Shown piece by piece: positions 1 through 8,500 of a DNA stretch of 64,000 nucleotides (positions are counted from its first letter, which is position 1; every line of letters starts with the position of its first letter). The DNA lies in contig CAVSKI010000007.1 of NCBI GenBank assembly GCA_963728495.1, positions 372,001-436,000 on the forward strand. The letters are read 5' to 3'. Under the pieces are notes generated by a model. The model did not search any database and had not been told where the DNA came from. It worked only from the letters and a program-made list of their open reading frames with translations. The DNA is from JACVRW01 sp963728495 (GTDB lineage: Bacteria; Actinomycetota; Thermoleophilia; Solirubrobacterales; Thermoleophilaceae). The position numbers and the translations under genes are program-made.

Positions 1-411
1 GCGGGTAACGGAATCCACGGCGGCCAGGTGCACCGCGCTCGGGAACACGTCGTTGGACGACTGGCCCATGTTCACGTGGTCGTTGGCGTGTGCCTCGTCG
101 CCGGCGAGGTTGGCAATCACCTCGTTCGCGTTCGTGTTCGTGGATGTGCCCGAGCCGGTCTGGAACACGTCGATCGGGAACTGGTCATCGTGGCGGCCCT
201 CGGCCACCTCGTCGCCCGCGCGCCCGATTCGCTCCGCCAGGTCGGCGTCCAGCAGCCCGAGCTCGCCGTTCACGCGCGCGGCGGCGGCCTTGATGCGGCC
301 CAGCCAGTGGATCACCGGGGGCGGCACCCGCTCGCCGGACACGGGAAAGTTCTTCACTGCCTTGCTTGTCTCCACGCCCCAGAGCTCCTGCCGCACCTCT
401 TCGATCGCCAT
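1..411 (-). CDS. fumC: Fumarate hydratase class II, N-terminal part (runs off the window)
   Basis: This is the first 137 codons of a class II (iron-independent) fumarase, which interconverts fumarate and malate in the TCA cycle in the cytosol. The visible part contains the substrate-binding loop GSGTSTNTNANEV (from about residue 86) and GQSSNDVFPS (116-125), both diagnostic of the fumarase/aspartase superfamily. The gene reads leftwards and is cut by the window edge, so the C-terminal signature is not visible. ATG at 411 is chosen because the reading frame opens there and a -10-like hexamer TAGCCT lies only six bases upstream. Aspartase is the main alternative, but the TSTNTNANEV wording and class II length pattern favour FumC. 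Confidence 0.93.
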   Translation of the reverse strand, partial: MAIEEVRQELWGVETSKAVKNFPVSGERVPPPVIHWLGRIKAAAARVNGELGLLDADLAERIGRAGDEVAEGRHDDQFPIDVFQTGSGTSTNTNANEVIANLAGDEAHANDHVNMGQSSNDVFPSAVHLAAVDSVTR

Positions 412-417
412 GGTCCT

Positions 418-423
418 AGGCTA
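418..423 (-). promoter_or_regulatory. Candidate -10 box of fumC
   Basis: TAGCCT on the minus strand ends six bases before the fumC ATG. There is no purine-rich ribosome site in the gap, so the transcript would be leaderless or nearly so. This is inferred from position and a TANNNT match only. Confidence 0.4.
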
Positions 424-501
424 GATGACTGATTCCATATCTCCGCACCGGCGGTAGCCTCCACCTTCGCGCAGGCTCGCGTACCTGAACCCGTGCACAT
501 T

Positions 502-518
502 CCGTGCGCTCCGCACGG
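502..518. other. 7-bp GC hairpin in the fumC/zinc-ribbon intergenic region
   Basis: CCGTGCG-CTC-CGCACGG is a perfect inverted repeat with a three-base loop. The most upstream GTG of the following gene (504) lies inside it, which argues for a later start for that gene. No U-tract follows on either strand, so its role is unclear. Confidence 0.35.
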
Positions 519-548
519 CCTCGATCGTTCCGTGTTCTGATCGCCAAG

Positions 549-1064
549 GTGACGGCGCTCATCCGAATCGACCGGTCATGGACTCCGACCGGTGGCGGAA
601 GACCCAAGCCAATTCGCTTCTGCACCCGCTGCGGTCACCCCAGCGATGAGCCGCCCGGACGGCCGGACCTGCGCCGGCGGGTGTGCGAGCGCTGCGGTAT
701 GGGGATGGTGCTCACCTGCTCGCGTGACGCCCTGCCGGGCGACGCGGCGGCATTCGTGATCTGCACCTACGAGCTCGTCGTGAGCGCGGTCAGCCAAGCG
801 GGAGAGCGCATCTTCGGCAAGGAGGCGGGTCTCGTGGGCAGCCACCTTCTCGAGCTGGTGACCAGTCCGCTTGGCGACGACCAGCTGGCGCGTCATGCCG
901 GGCTGGCCGCTCAGCGTCCGGTGGATCCGGTGGTCATGCCGTTGCGCCTCGCGGCGTCGGGCACCAAGCGCCGCGTCGGGACGCTTGCCGGCCGGATCGC
1001 CACCTGCGGTCCGCCACGAGCGGTGCTCGTGACCGTGGAACCGAGCGAATTCGGCCGGCGTTAA
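549..1064 (+). CDS. Zinc-ribbon plus PAS-like protein, function unknown
   Basis: Soluble protein of about 171 residues. Counting from the GTG at 549, a four-cysteine zinc ribbon is seen at C25/C28 and C46/C49 (CTRC...CERC). It is followed by a region of about 100 residues with the wording of a small PAS-like sensory fold (VVSAVSQAGERIFGKEAGLVGSHL...). There is no output domain, so it may act as a partner or adaptor protein. The frame is open further upstream to a GTG at 504, but that codon sits in a hairpin, so 549 is preferred; the start is uncertain. It stands alone, divergent from fumC and 150 bp ahead of the MerR regulator. The PAS assignment rests on sequence flavour rather than catalytic residues. 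Confidence 0.65.
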   Translation: MTALIRIDRSWTPTGGGRPKPIRFCTRCGHPSDEPPGRPDLRRRVCERCGMGMVLTCSRDALPGDAAAFVICTYELVVSAVSQAGERIFGKEAGLVGSHLLELVTSPLGDDQLARHAGLAAQRPVDPVVMPLRLAASGTKRRVGTLAGRIATCGPPRAVLVTVEPSEFGRR

Positions 1065-1216
1065 CTCGCCTGTGGTCCGGGAGACCAACTCGTGCAAGAA
1101 CCTCTGCACTACTTGCGCACCAGACGTCGGCCCTGCTCAAAGTTAATTCAAGTTGTTCTGGCTCCTGCCGAAAACCTATGCAAGAGCAACTTCGCTCGGA
1201 ATCGGACGGAGGAGAA

Positions 1217-2131
1217 GTGAGCGGGATCAGGACCAATGCGGCCGCCGAGCTCCTGGGGGTCAGCCCCAACACGCTCCGCAGTTGGGAGCGGCGCTTTGGT
1301 TATCCCAAGCCCCGGCGCACGCAGGGGGGCCACCGCCAGTACGACCTCGCCGAGCTCGAATCGCTTCGCCGGGCGCTGCTCGAGACTCATAACATCTCCT
1401 CGGCCATCGAGCTCGCGCGCCAGCGCGGCGAGGGGCCCAGCTCGCCCAGCCGGATGCTCGACGCGTGGGACCACTTCGACGAGGTGCTGGCCGATCGGGT
1501 GCTGGAGGAGAGCCTGGCCGTGCGCTCGGTGGAGCGGTCGGTGGAGGAAGTGCTGCTCCCGGCGCTCGAGCTGGCCGACGATCGTGAGGGGCGCGAGGCC
1601 GAGCGCGAGCTGGCCTTCCGCTGGGCCACCGGTTGGATGCATGCCGCGCGCCGTGTGGTTCCGCCGGCCAGCCGTCCCCAGGGCGTTCTGCTCTTCGACT
1701 CGAGTCCCCGGCTCGACATCGACTCGCTGCACGTGCAGGCGCTCGAGCTCGGGCTGCGGCGCGTGGGCTTCCGCACCCTGATGCTGGCCTTCGACATGCC
1801 ACCGGAGCGGGTTGTGCGCGCGATCCGCGCTCTCGATCCGACCGCCTTCGTTTTCTGCGGCGGCGACGCCACGCTCGAGGTGGTGGGCCGCCTCGTGTAC
1901 ACGGTGCGCCAGGTCGGCTCTGTCGCCCCTGTGTTCGAGTACCGCGAGGCGATGCCGGTCAGCGGCGATCACGGTATTCCCTCGCTGGGCACCGCGCCGG
2001 GCGAGGCGGTCGAGCGGCTCAAGGGCTACGTCGACAGCGGGCGCCTCGACCAGGTGCTCACGGTGCCCGAGCCCGTGGTGGAGCCAAGGACCGGGCGCGT
2101 CACGCTCGCCGCGAGCAAGCGCGCCGGCTGA
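1217..2131 (+). CDS. MerR-family regulator with B12-binding-like C-terminal domain
   Basis: Transcription factor of about 304 residues. The N-terminal 70 residues are a MerR winged helix (TNAAAELLGVSPNTLRSWERRFG, then GGHRQYDLAEL). The rest resembles the four-helix cap and Rossmann-like cobalamin domain of CarH/LitR-type light regulators, with DSLHVQALELGLRRVGF at the start of the Rossmann part. The usual DxHxxG base-on cobalamin motif is not evident, so ligand binding is doubtful. GTG 1217 is preferred because GGAGGAG lies at 1208-1214; an in-frame ATG at 1178 has no ribosome site. A perfect 12-base palindrome follows directly after the stop. Family assignment is firm; ligand and targets are unknown. 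Confidence 0.85.
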   Translation: MSGIRTNAAAELLGVSPNTLRSWERRFGYPKPRRTQGGHRQYDLAELESLRRALLETHNISSAIELARQRGEGPSSPSRMLDAWDHFDEVLADRVLEESLAVRSVERSVEEVLLPALELADDREGREAERELAFRWATGWMHAARRVVPPASRPQGVLLFDSSPRLDIDSLHVQALELGLRRVGFRTLMLAFDMPPERVVRAIRALDPTAFVFCGGDATLEVVGRLVYTVRQVGSVAPVFEYREAMPVSGDHGIPSLGTAPGEAVERLKGYVDSGRLDQVLTVPEPVVEPRTGRVTLAASKRAG

Positions 2132-2132
2132 G

Positions 2133-2144
2133 TGAAGCGCTTCA
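2133..2144. repeat. 12-bp perfect palindrome after merR stop
   Basis: TGAAGCGCTTCA begins two bases after the MerR stop codon. It could be a transcription-factor operator for the next small gene, or part of a weak terminator; there is no T-tract. It is a direct sequence observation without assigned function. Confidence 0.4.
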
Positions 2145-2195
2145 TCTAGAGCTCCTCGCGTTGTGCCGCGGGAATGCCGATAGAAACAACAGGCC

Positions 2196-2223
2196 GGGAA
2201 CTCACTCGGCTTGGAATGACGTC
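2196..2223 (+). promoter_or_regulatory. Possible ECF-type promoter for the 71-residue protein
   Basis: GGGAAC (2196-2201) and CGTC (2220-2223) are 18 bases apart, like many ECF-sigma promoters (GGAAC / CGT). Transcription would start near 2230, just ahead of the AGGAGG ribosome site at 2231-2236. This is a weak pattern match, offered as a hypothesis. Confidence 0.28.
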
Positions 2224-2241
2224 CCTGCCGAGGAGGCAGCC

Positions 2242-2457
2242 ATGGCCGCGAAACGCCCAACAACGCGCGAGCTCAGCGATGCGAGGACCGCTCAGCGGCG
2301 CGCTGAGATGCAGGTGGCGATCGAAGAAGGAACGTTGACCGTGCGCCAGATGACACCGCTCGAGCGCAAGGACTCTGACGCCCTTCGAGCCGCAGGCGCC
2401 GAAGACCGCGCTGCCCGGCGACAACCTGCGGCACGCAAGGCCCAACGCCGCGCATGA
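2242..2457 (+). CDS. Small basic protein (71 aa), function unknown
   Basis: A 71-residue, Arg/Ala/Glu-rich, probably helical protein without signal peptide or membrane segment. ATG 2242 is preceded by a full AGGAGG (2231-2236) at ideal spacing, which is the strongest ribosome site in this part of the window and the main reason to believe the gene. The middle (VAIEEGTLTVRQMTPLER) is flanked by basic tails (MAAKRPTTREL..., ...ARKAQRRA), so RNA or DNA contact is conceivable. It is transcribed alone after the MerR gene. I do not recognise a family. Confidence 0.6.
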   Translation: MAAKRPTTRELSDARTAQRRAEMQVAIEEGTLTVRQMTPLERKDSDALRAAGAEDRAARRQPAARKAQRRA

Positions 2458-2956
2458 CCGCGCGGCCATGAGTGGAAGCTGAGAGGACGGCGCGTCTCAG
2501 GGCCGGATGGGCGCCGCGTCCTGGATCCTCAAGGGCGTGATCGGCACTCCGTCGCTCCATCTGCCGTTCGAGCGATGGTGGTGCGTGTTGCCTAGTGCGT
2601 ACTTGCACCAGGTGCCGTTGTATGCGCAGCTGCCTCGGGCAGCTTGAAGAAAACGCCATCTCGGACTTGCTCAGGAGCCGAAGCATCGGCTGCGGGCTGC
2701 GCTGGCACCCCACGAGCGTACCCCGGCGGTCGCGAGCGGTTCAACGAGGCGCCAGCTACCTCGGACGCCGCGCCAATTCCTCGCATCGCACGCAACGCCA
2801 CCAGCAGTCCGCGTCCGGCGACGTCCGGCTGCTGCCTCGCATAGGAACAGAAGCGAGACGCGGTCGATTCGACCCACCGGCGTTGCCGACCCGGCGGGCA
2901 GTAGCGCACGCGCGCCAGCGAGAGGAATCCCGCTGCTCCTGACGTACAGGACGGCC
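2458..2956. other. 499-bp stretch without a convincing gene
   Basis: Open frames exist on both strands (for example 2592-2909 on the minus strand), but they lack ribosome sites, have no recognisable motif and show Arg/Ser/Pro-rich shadow composition. No strong inverted repeat, tRNA or terminator was seen. It may be decayed coding sequence or the long upstream region of the DUF4386 gene. Confidence 0.5.
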
Positions 2957-3718
2957 ATGACGCTTTCGCTGCCAGAGCAGTCGCCGCAGCAGAGAAGGAC
3001 CGCTCGTATCGCCGGCTGGCTCATGGCCTTGACGTTTCTCACGTCCATCCCCGCCGCGCTCATTCTCTACGACCCGGTGCTCAACGACACCGGCTACATC
3101 CTCGGCGCCGGCGACGACACCCGCGTCACGCTGGGCGCCCTCCTCGAAATCTTCCTGATGATCGGCAACGTCGGCACGGCGGTCGTGATGTTTCCGATCC
3201 TCAGGCGATACAGCGAAACCCTCGCGCTTAGCTACGTCGCCTCACGCACAATCGAGGCGACGATCATCGCGGTCGGCGCGATCAGCCTGCTCTCCGTCGT
3301 CACGCTGCGCGACGACCTGGCCGCGTCCATCGGCGCGGACGGAACCTCGCTCGACATCGCGGGCCAGACCCTGGTCGCGATCCACGACTGGACGTTCCTG
3401 TTCGGGCCGGGATTCTGCGTCGGCGTCAACGGCATCCTGCTCGGCTGGCTGATGTACCGCACCGGACTGATGCCGCCACGGCTCGCGATGCTGGGCATCA
3501 TCGGCGGTCCGCTGATCTTCGTGTCGTCGATCGCGGTCCTGTTCGGCGCCTACGAGCAGGACGGCCTGCACGCCCTCTTCTCGGTGCCCGAGGGCGCCTT
3601 CGAGGCGGCATTTGCGATCTATCTGATCGTCAAGGGCTTCAGGCCCTCGCCGATCCTCGACGACGCTCGGTATACCGGAGGCGACGGGGGCTCCCTGCGC
3701 CCTGCGGAGCTGGCGTAG
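2957..3718 (+). CDS. DUF4386-family integral membrane protein
   Basis: Polytopic membrane protein of 253 residues with about six hydrophobic helices, beginning ARIAGWLMALTFLTSIPAALI, then the conserved-looking TLGALLEIFLMIGNVGTAVVMFPILRR and TFLFGPGFCVGVNGILLGWLMYR blocks. This pattern and the length match the DUF4386 family, common in actinobacteria and firmicutes and of unknown function. The ATG at 2957 is preceded by a long gene-free stretch. The short hydrophilic tail (residues 235-253) is presumably cytosolic. It stands alone and converges on the VOC gene. Nothing in the sequence indicates a substrate. Confidence 0.85.
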   Translation: MTLSLPEQSPQQRRTARIAGWLMALTFLTSIPAALILYDPVLNDTGYILGAGDDTRVTLGALLEIFLMIGNVGTAVVMFPILRRYSETLALSYVASRTIEATIIAVGAISLLSVVTLRDDLAASIGADGTSLDIAGQTLVAIHDWTFLFGPGFCVGVNGILLGWLMYRTGLMPPRLAMLGIIGGPLIFVSSIAVLFGAYEQDGLHALFSVPEGAFEAAFAIYLIVKGFRPSPILDDARYTGGDGGSLRPAELA

Positions 3719-3788
3719 AGGTTCCTGAGACCGCTATGCGCTTACGACATGGAGAGCGCAAGCGGACCGAACGAGACCCGCTTGCCTT

Positions 3789-4268
3789 TTAGCCCGGCAG
3801 ATCTTCGGGCCGCTTCTTGGCGAGTCTGCCCTCGAGCATTCCGGTGGCCTGGCCGACTTCGATCAGATAGCCGTCGGGGTCGCGAATGTAGCAGCGGATC
3901 TCAGCACCGCGATCGATCGGCGGCGTCACGAACTCGGCCCCCTTTGCGCTCCACTGCTCATAGCACGCCTGGATGTCGGCGACCCGCAGGTTCAGGAAGC
4001 TGGAGACCGTGTTGCCGGGCTCGTAGTTGACGAGCGTGATGTCGGGCTTGTCGGGGGTGGGGCCACCGCCTGGGTTCATGATCAGCCACGAGTTGGCGAG
4101 CTTGACCATGCACGGGTTCTCCTCCAGCACGACCTGGCCTCCGAGGACGTCGGAGTAGAAGGCGCGGGACCGAGCAACACTTCGTACGGTGATGAACTGG
4201 GTGACTAGGAGGCCCTCGCTCGGGGTGGGCAGGTTCTCGAAGTCGATGGCTGGCGTCCGCTCGCTCAC
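3789..4268 (-). CDS. VOC-superfamily (glyoxalase/bleomycin-resistance fold) protein
   Basis: Single-chain vicinal-oxygen-chelate protein of 159 residues with two beta-alpha-beta repeats: TQFITVRSVARSRAFYSDVLGG at the start and DPDGYLIEVGQATG near the end, the latter supplying a likely metal-binding Glu. Members are metal-dependent dioxygenases, isomerases or antibiotic-binding proteins, and the substrate cannot be read here. The start is GTG 4268 with GAGGAG upstream at good spacing. It is divergent from the MarR regulator across 190 bp, so regulation by that MarR protein is a reasonable inference. Confidence 0.85.
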   Translation of the reverse strand: MSERTPAIDFENLPTPSEGLLVTQFITVRSVARSRAFYSDVLGGQVVLEENPCMVKLANSWLIMNPGGGPTPDKPDITLVNYEPGNTVSSFLNLRVADIQACYEQWSAKGAEFVTPPIDRGAEIRCYIRDPDGYLIEVGQATGMLEGRLAKKRPEDLPG

Positions 4269-4442
4269 GGTTCTGCGCTCCTCGTACGAGTCCTACGACG
4301 GTGGCAACCCCTGATTGAAGCCTACGGACGTCCACCGCGCCGCCCCTAGCGGAGGTTCCGCCTCGGGCGACAAGCGCTAGCGCCGTCCGCAGCATCGGTT
4401 GCCCTTAGTCAAACCCTGCTTCGTCACGTCCGCGCTCGCCCG

Positions 4443-4448
4443 TAGGGT
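4443..4448 (+). promoter_or_regulatory. Candidate -10 box of the MarR gene
   Basis: TAGGGT ends ten bases before the preferred ATG at 4459, which gives a 5' leader of only a few bases. The match is by position and consensus only. Confidence 0.35.
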
Positions 4449-4458
4449 GGCTGCCGGG

Positions 4459-4890
4459 ATGCTGCTCGAGCTAGGCGATCCGCTTGCCCATCGCGCGCTT
4501 CAGTCGCTGGTGAAGGCAGAGGCTGCCGTACGGCGGCGGCTCGCGGCCGAGCTGGAGCGCGAGGGCGTTTCGGCCGCGGGCTTCTCGGTGCTGGTGGTGC
4601 TCACCACGGCGGGCGGGACGCTGGAGCTCAAGACCCTGCGACGGCGTCTCGGCTGGTCGAAGGCCAACGCCACGGAGGTCACGGCCACACTCGCAGCGCG
4701 CGACTTCGTGATCCGCCGCCGCTCGCCCTCCGACCGCCGCATCGTGCTCGTGGACCTCACAGCGGCGGGGAACGAGCTCGTGGAGCGTCTATTCCCGGCT
4801 CACTCCGACCGGGTCACGCGCCTCTTCGACGCCCTCGACGAGGGCGAGAAGCGCACACTGTCGACGCTGTGCCGCAAGCTCGCGGCCTGA
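4459..4890 (+). CDS. MarR-family transcriptional regulator
   Basis: A 143-residue winged-helix regulator. The order is a helical dimer arm (LAHRALQSLVKAEAAVRRRL), a recognition region (LKTLRRRLGWSKANATEVTATLAARDFVIRR), then the wing RSPSDRRIVLVDLTAAG, which is the MarR signature. An in-frame TTG at 4399 would add 20 residues of non-helical sequence; ATG 4459 fits the family N-terminus and the nearby -10 box. Divergently placed from the VOC gene, which is its most likely target along with itself. MarR proteins typically respond to small phenolics or oxidants; the ligand is not evident here. Confidence 0.88.
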   Translation: MLLELGDPLAHRALQSLVKAEAAVRRRLAAELEREGVSAAGFSVLVVLTTAGGTLELKTLRRRLGWSKANATEVTATLAARDFVIRRRSPSDRRIVLVDLTAAGNELVERLFPAHSDRVTRLFDALDEGEKRTLSTLCRKLAA

Positions 4891-4902
4891 GCGCCGCCGC
4901 CC

Positions 4903-5364
4903 TCAGCGTCGTCCGAAGTGGGCCACCCACATGGTGGTGGCCTGTCCGCCCAGACGTCCGCGCTCCATGCCCATTCCGACCTGGCGGAAGGCGGACGACA
5001 TCAGAACAGCGCGGTGGGGCGGCGAATTCATCCACTGCCGCACAGTCCGGCGGGGACCTGCGCTCCAGCCGGAGTGCCATGCGAGCGTCTCGCCGGCCGT
5101 TCGGAACTGGCTCGCCACGCGAATCCGGGCCTGGTGCCCGAAGAAGTCGTTGCGGAGCATGTAGCGCGCGTAAGCGCCCGAGGAGTTCGCCAGGCTTCTC
5201 GAGGAACGCAAGGATGAGAGCCCGTTGGCGGCCCTGATCTGATTGAGCGATGCGATCGCCTGTGCTTCGGCCTCGGCGTCGGCGGCGCCGGCCGAGGCGA
5301 CGCTCGGACACAGCAGAGCCACGGCAACTGCCACATAAGCCACAAGGGCGGATGGACGGCGCAT
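4903..5364 (-). CDS. Secreted CAP-domain (SCP/PR1-like) protein
   Basis: A 153-residue protein with a signal peptide (MRRPSALVAYVAVAVALLCPSVASA, cleavage near residue 25) followed by one CAP domain. Visible signatures are LNQIRAANGLSSL at the start, GETLAWHSG, and MNSPPHRAVLMSSAFRQVGMG. The first catalytic-site His is present in the NDFFGH block. Bacterial CAP proteins are extracellular and of mostly unknown activity. ATG 5364 has a GGAAGAGAG ribosome site; an upstream TTG (5382) is less likely. A second CAP protein lies at 25.5 kb. Confidence 0.88.
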   Translation of the reverse strand: MRRPSALVAYVAVAVALLCPSVASAGAADAEAEAQAIASLNQIRAANGLSSLRSSRSLANSSGAYARYMLRNDFFGHQARIRVASQFRTAGETLAWHSGWSAGPRRTVRQWMNSPPHRAVLMSSAFRQVGMGMERGRLGGQATTMWVAHFGRR

Positions 5365-5553
5365 CCAGCACTCTCTTCCCAACGGCCTACGGGGTTAGCT
5401 GTCGGGCTCGCGCAGGAAAGATCACGCGCCGGCTGGCGGCCGATTTGCCCCATCCTAATTTGGTTCCCCCGTTCGCCCCAGGCCTCGTGCCGGGGGCGAT
5501 TCGGCGATTGCCCTGAAGTAGTACCACGTTCGGGGTGCAGTTCAAACCCCGCC

Positions 5554-5559
5554 TACAAT
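5554..5559 (+). promoter_or_regulatory. -10 box of ileS
   Basis: TACAAT is a near-consensus -10 hexamer ending ten bases before the ileS ATG. No T-box leader fits in this short 5' region. Confidence 0.5.
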
Positions 5560-5569
5560 CGACGGGCCG

Positions 5570-8500
5570 ATGGCCCGCTACCGACCCGTCGATTCCGCTC
5601 GCTCGTTCCCCGAGCTTGAGCAGGAGATTCTCGAGCGCTGGCGCGAGCGCGACGTGTTCGGCGAGTCCGTTCGCCGCCGCGAAGGGCATCCGAAATTCGT
5701 CTTCTACGAGGGCCCGCCGACCGCGAACGGGCGCCCCGGCTCCCACCACGTTCTCTCGCGCATCTACAAGGATGTGTTCCCGCGCTACAAGACGATGCGC
5801 GGCCACCTCGTGCATCGCAAGGGCGGCTGGGACTGCCACGGGCTCCCGGTCGAGCTCGAGATCGAGAAGCAGCTCGGCTTCACCTCCAAGGAGGACATCG
5901 AGCGCTACGGCGTGGCCGAGTTCAACGCGAAGTGCCGCGAGTCGGTGCTGCGCTACATCGACGAGTGGAACGCCCTGACCGAGCGGATCGGCTTCTGGAT
6001 CGACACCGACGACGCCTACTACACGCTCGACAACTCATACGTGGAGTCGGTGTGGTGGTCGCTTAAGCAGGTCTTCGAGAAGGGCCTGCTCACCGAGGGC
6101 TACAAGGTCGTGCCCTACTGCCCGCGTTGCGGCACCGCGCTGTCGAGTCACGAGGTGGCGTCCGGCTACGAGGACACCGTCGATCCCTCGGTGTTCGTGA
6201 CGTTTCCGCTGCGTGACGAGCCGGACGTGGCGCTGCTGGCCTGGACCACAATGCCGTGGACGCTGGTGCCCCATGCCGCCATCGCCGTCGATCCGCAGGT
6301 GACCTACGTTCGCGCTCGCCTCGATGGGGAGCGCTTCATCGTGGCCGAGGCCTTGGTCGAGCGGGTGCTCGGCGGGGGCGCGGTGATCGAGGAGCGTATG
6401 CCCGGCTCGGCTCTGCTCGGCCTGGCCTACGAGGCGCCCTTTCCCTACTTCAGCGACTACGGGCCCAAGGGCCACACGGTGCTCGCGGGAGACTTCGTCT
6501 CGACCGAGGACGGCACCGGCGTGGTGCACACCGGCGCGGCCTTCGGCGAGGACGACTTTCGCCTGGCCACCGACAACGGGCTGACGATCCACAATCCCGT
6601 GCGTCCCGACGGCACCTTCGACGAGCGCGCCGGCCCGTTCGCCGGAATGGGCGTGCGTGAGGCCGATCCGAAGATCATCGAAGCCCTGCGCGAGTCCGGC
6701 CGGCTCTTCCGGGCGGGCGAGTACACCCATTCCTATCCACACTGCTGGCGCTGCGGCACGCCGCTGATCTACTACGCCAAGTCCGGCTGGTACGTGCGCA
6801 CGAGCGAGGTCAAGGATCAGCTGCTGGCCGCCAACGAGACGATCGACTGGCATCCGGCGCACATCAAGCACGGCCGCATGGGCAACTGGCTCGAGAACAA
6901 CGTCGACTGGGCGCTCTCGCGTGAGCGCTACTGGGGCACGCCGCTGCCGATCTGGCGCTGCGACGCCGACTCCGCGCACGTGGTGTGCGTCGGCTCGCTG
7001 GAGGAGATCCGCGAGCGCGGCGGAGAGCTGCCCGAGGACGTTCACCGGCCCTACATCGACGAGCCGGTCCTGCGCTGCGAGGACTGCGGCGCCGACATGC
7101 ACCGCGTCCCTGATCTCATCGACGTGTGGTGGGACTCGGGGTGCATGCCCTTCGCCCAGTGGCATGCGCCCTTCGAGAACCAGGACGCCTTCGAGCGGAA
7201 CTTCCCGGCGAACTACATCTGCGAGGGGCTGGATCAGACGCGCGGCTGGTTCTACTCGCTGCTGGCGGTCTCGGTCCTGCTCTTCGGCCGCTCCTCCTAT
7301 GAGACCTGCCTGTGCCTGGGCCTGATCCTCGACCCCGAGGGCCAGAAGATGTCCAAGTCGAAGGGCAACGTGGTGGTGCCCTGGGACGTGCTCGACACCC
7401 ACGGAGCGGATGCCTTTCGCTGGTACTACTTCACGTCGAAGCAGCCCTGGGACGGCTACCGCTTCTCGCTGGAGACGGTGGGCGAGTCGGTGCGCCAGTT
7501 CCTGAAGCCGCTCTGGAACACCTACGCGTTCTACGTGCTCTACGCGAACGTGAACGAGCCGCTCGAGGGCAGCACGAAGGTGCTCGCACTCGACAGCTGG
7601 ATCGAATCGCGCCTGGCGGCCACGGTCGAGCGCGTGTCCGAGCGCATGGACGACTACGACACCACCTTCGCCGGGCGGGCGATCGCGGAGTTCGTCGACG
7701 ATCTCTCCAACTGGTACGTACGTCTTTCGCGGCGGCGCTTCTGGGAAGGCGACGCGGCCGCCTTTGACGTGCTGCGCACATGCCTGGTGACGGTGGCCAA
7801 GCTGCTGGCTCCGCTCACGCCCTTCGTGGCCGACGAGATCTACGACAACCTCGACGGGCGCGAGCCGTCGGTTCACCTGTGCGACTTTCCCGAGCCCGGG
7901 AAGCGCGACCGCCGCCTCGAGGCCGACATGCAGGTCGTCCGCGATGCCGTGGAGCTCGGCCGGGCGGCGCGCGCCCACGCGAAGCTCAAGGTGCGCCAGC
8001 CACTCAGCGAGGCGGTCGTGGTGGCGGCCGACCGCGAGCGCGAGGCGATCGGGCGACTCGAGCTCCTGCTGACCGAGGAGCTCAACGTGAAGTCCGTTCG
8101 TTACGTGTCCGAGGCCGACGAGCTGGGACGGTTCGAGCTCAAGCCCAACTACCGCACGCTCGGCCCGCGCTTCGGCAAGCAGATGCCGCAGGTGGCGGCG
8201 GCGGTGGCCGCACTCGATCCGGTGCGCCTGCGCGAGGGTGGGCGCTCGGGCATCAACATCGACGGCGCCGAGCACGTGATAGGGCCCGACGACGTTCAGA
8301 TCGTCCTGCAGCCGCTCGACGGGTATCAGGTGGAGCGCTCGGGCACGCACGCCGTTGCCCTCAACCTCGACCTCGACGACGGCCTGCGCCGGGAGGGGCT
8401 GGCGCGCGAGGTGGTCCATGCCGTGCAGGGCGCGCGCAAGAGCGCGGGCCTGAACGTGGAAGATCGCATCGCCCTGACATTGGGGGGCGACGACGAGCTG

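Noticed and set aside
2592..2909. 105-codon open frame on the minus strand in the gene-poor stretch
   Set aside because: No ribosome site, no domain, and competing frames of the same length on the other strand.
5541..5566. GTTCAAAC motif resembling a tRNA T-loop before ileS
   Set aside because: The flanking bases do not form a 5-bp T stem and no anticodon or acceptor arm is present; it also overlaps the ileS -10 box.
5383..5569. Possible T-box leader of ileS
   Set aside because: No specifier loop or TGGNACC-type T-box sequence, and the TACAAT box leaves only a few bases of leader.
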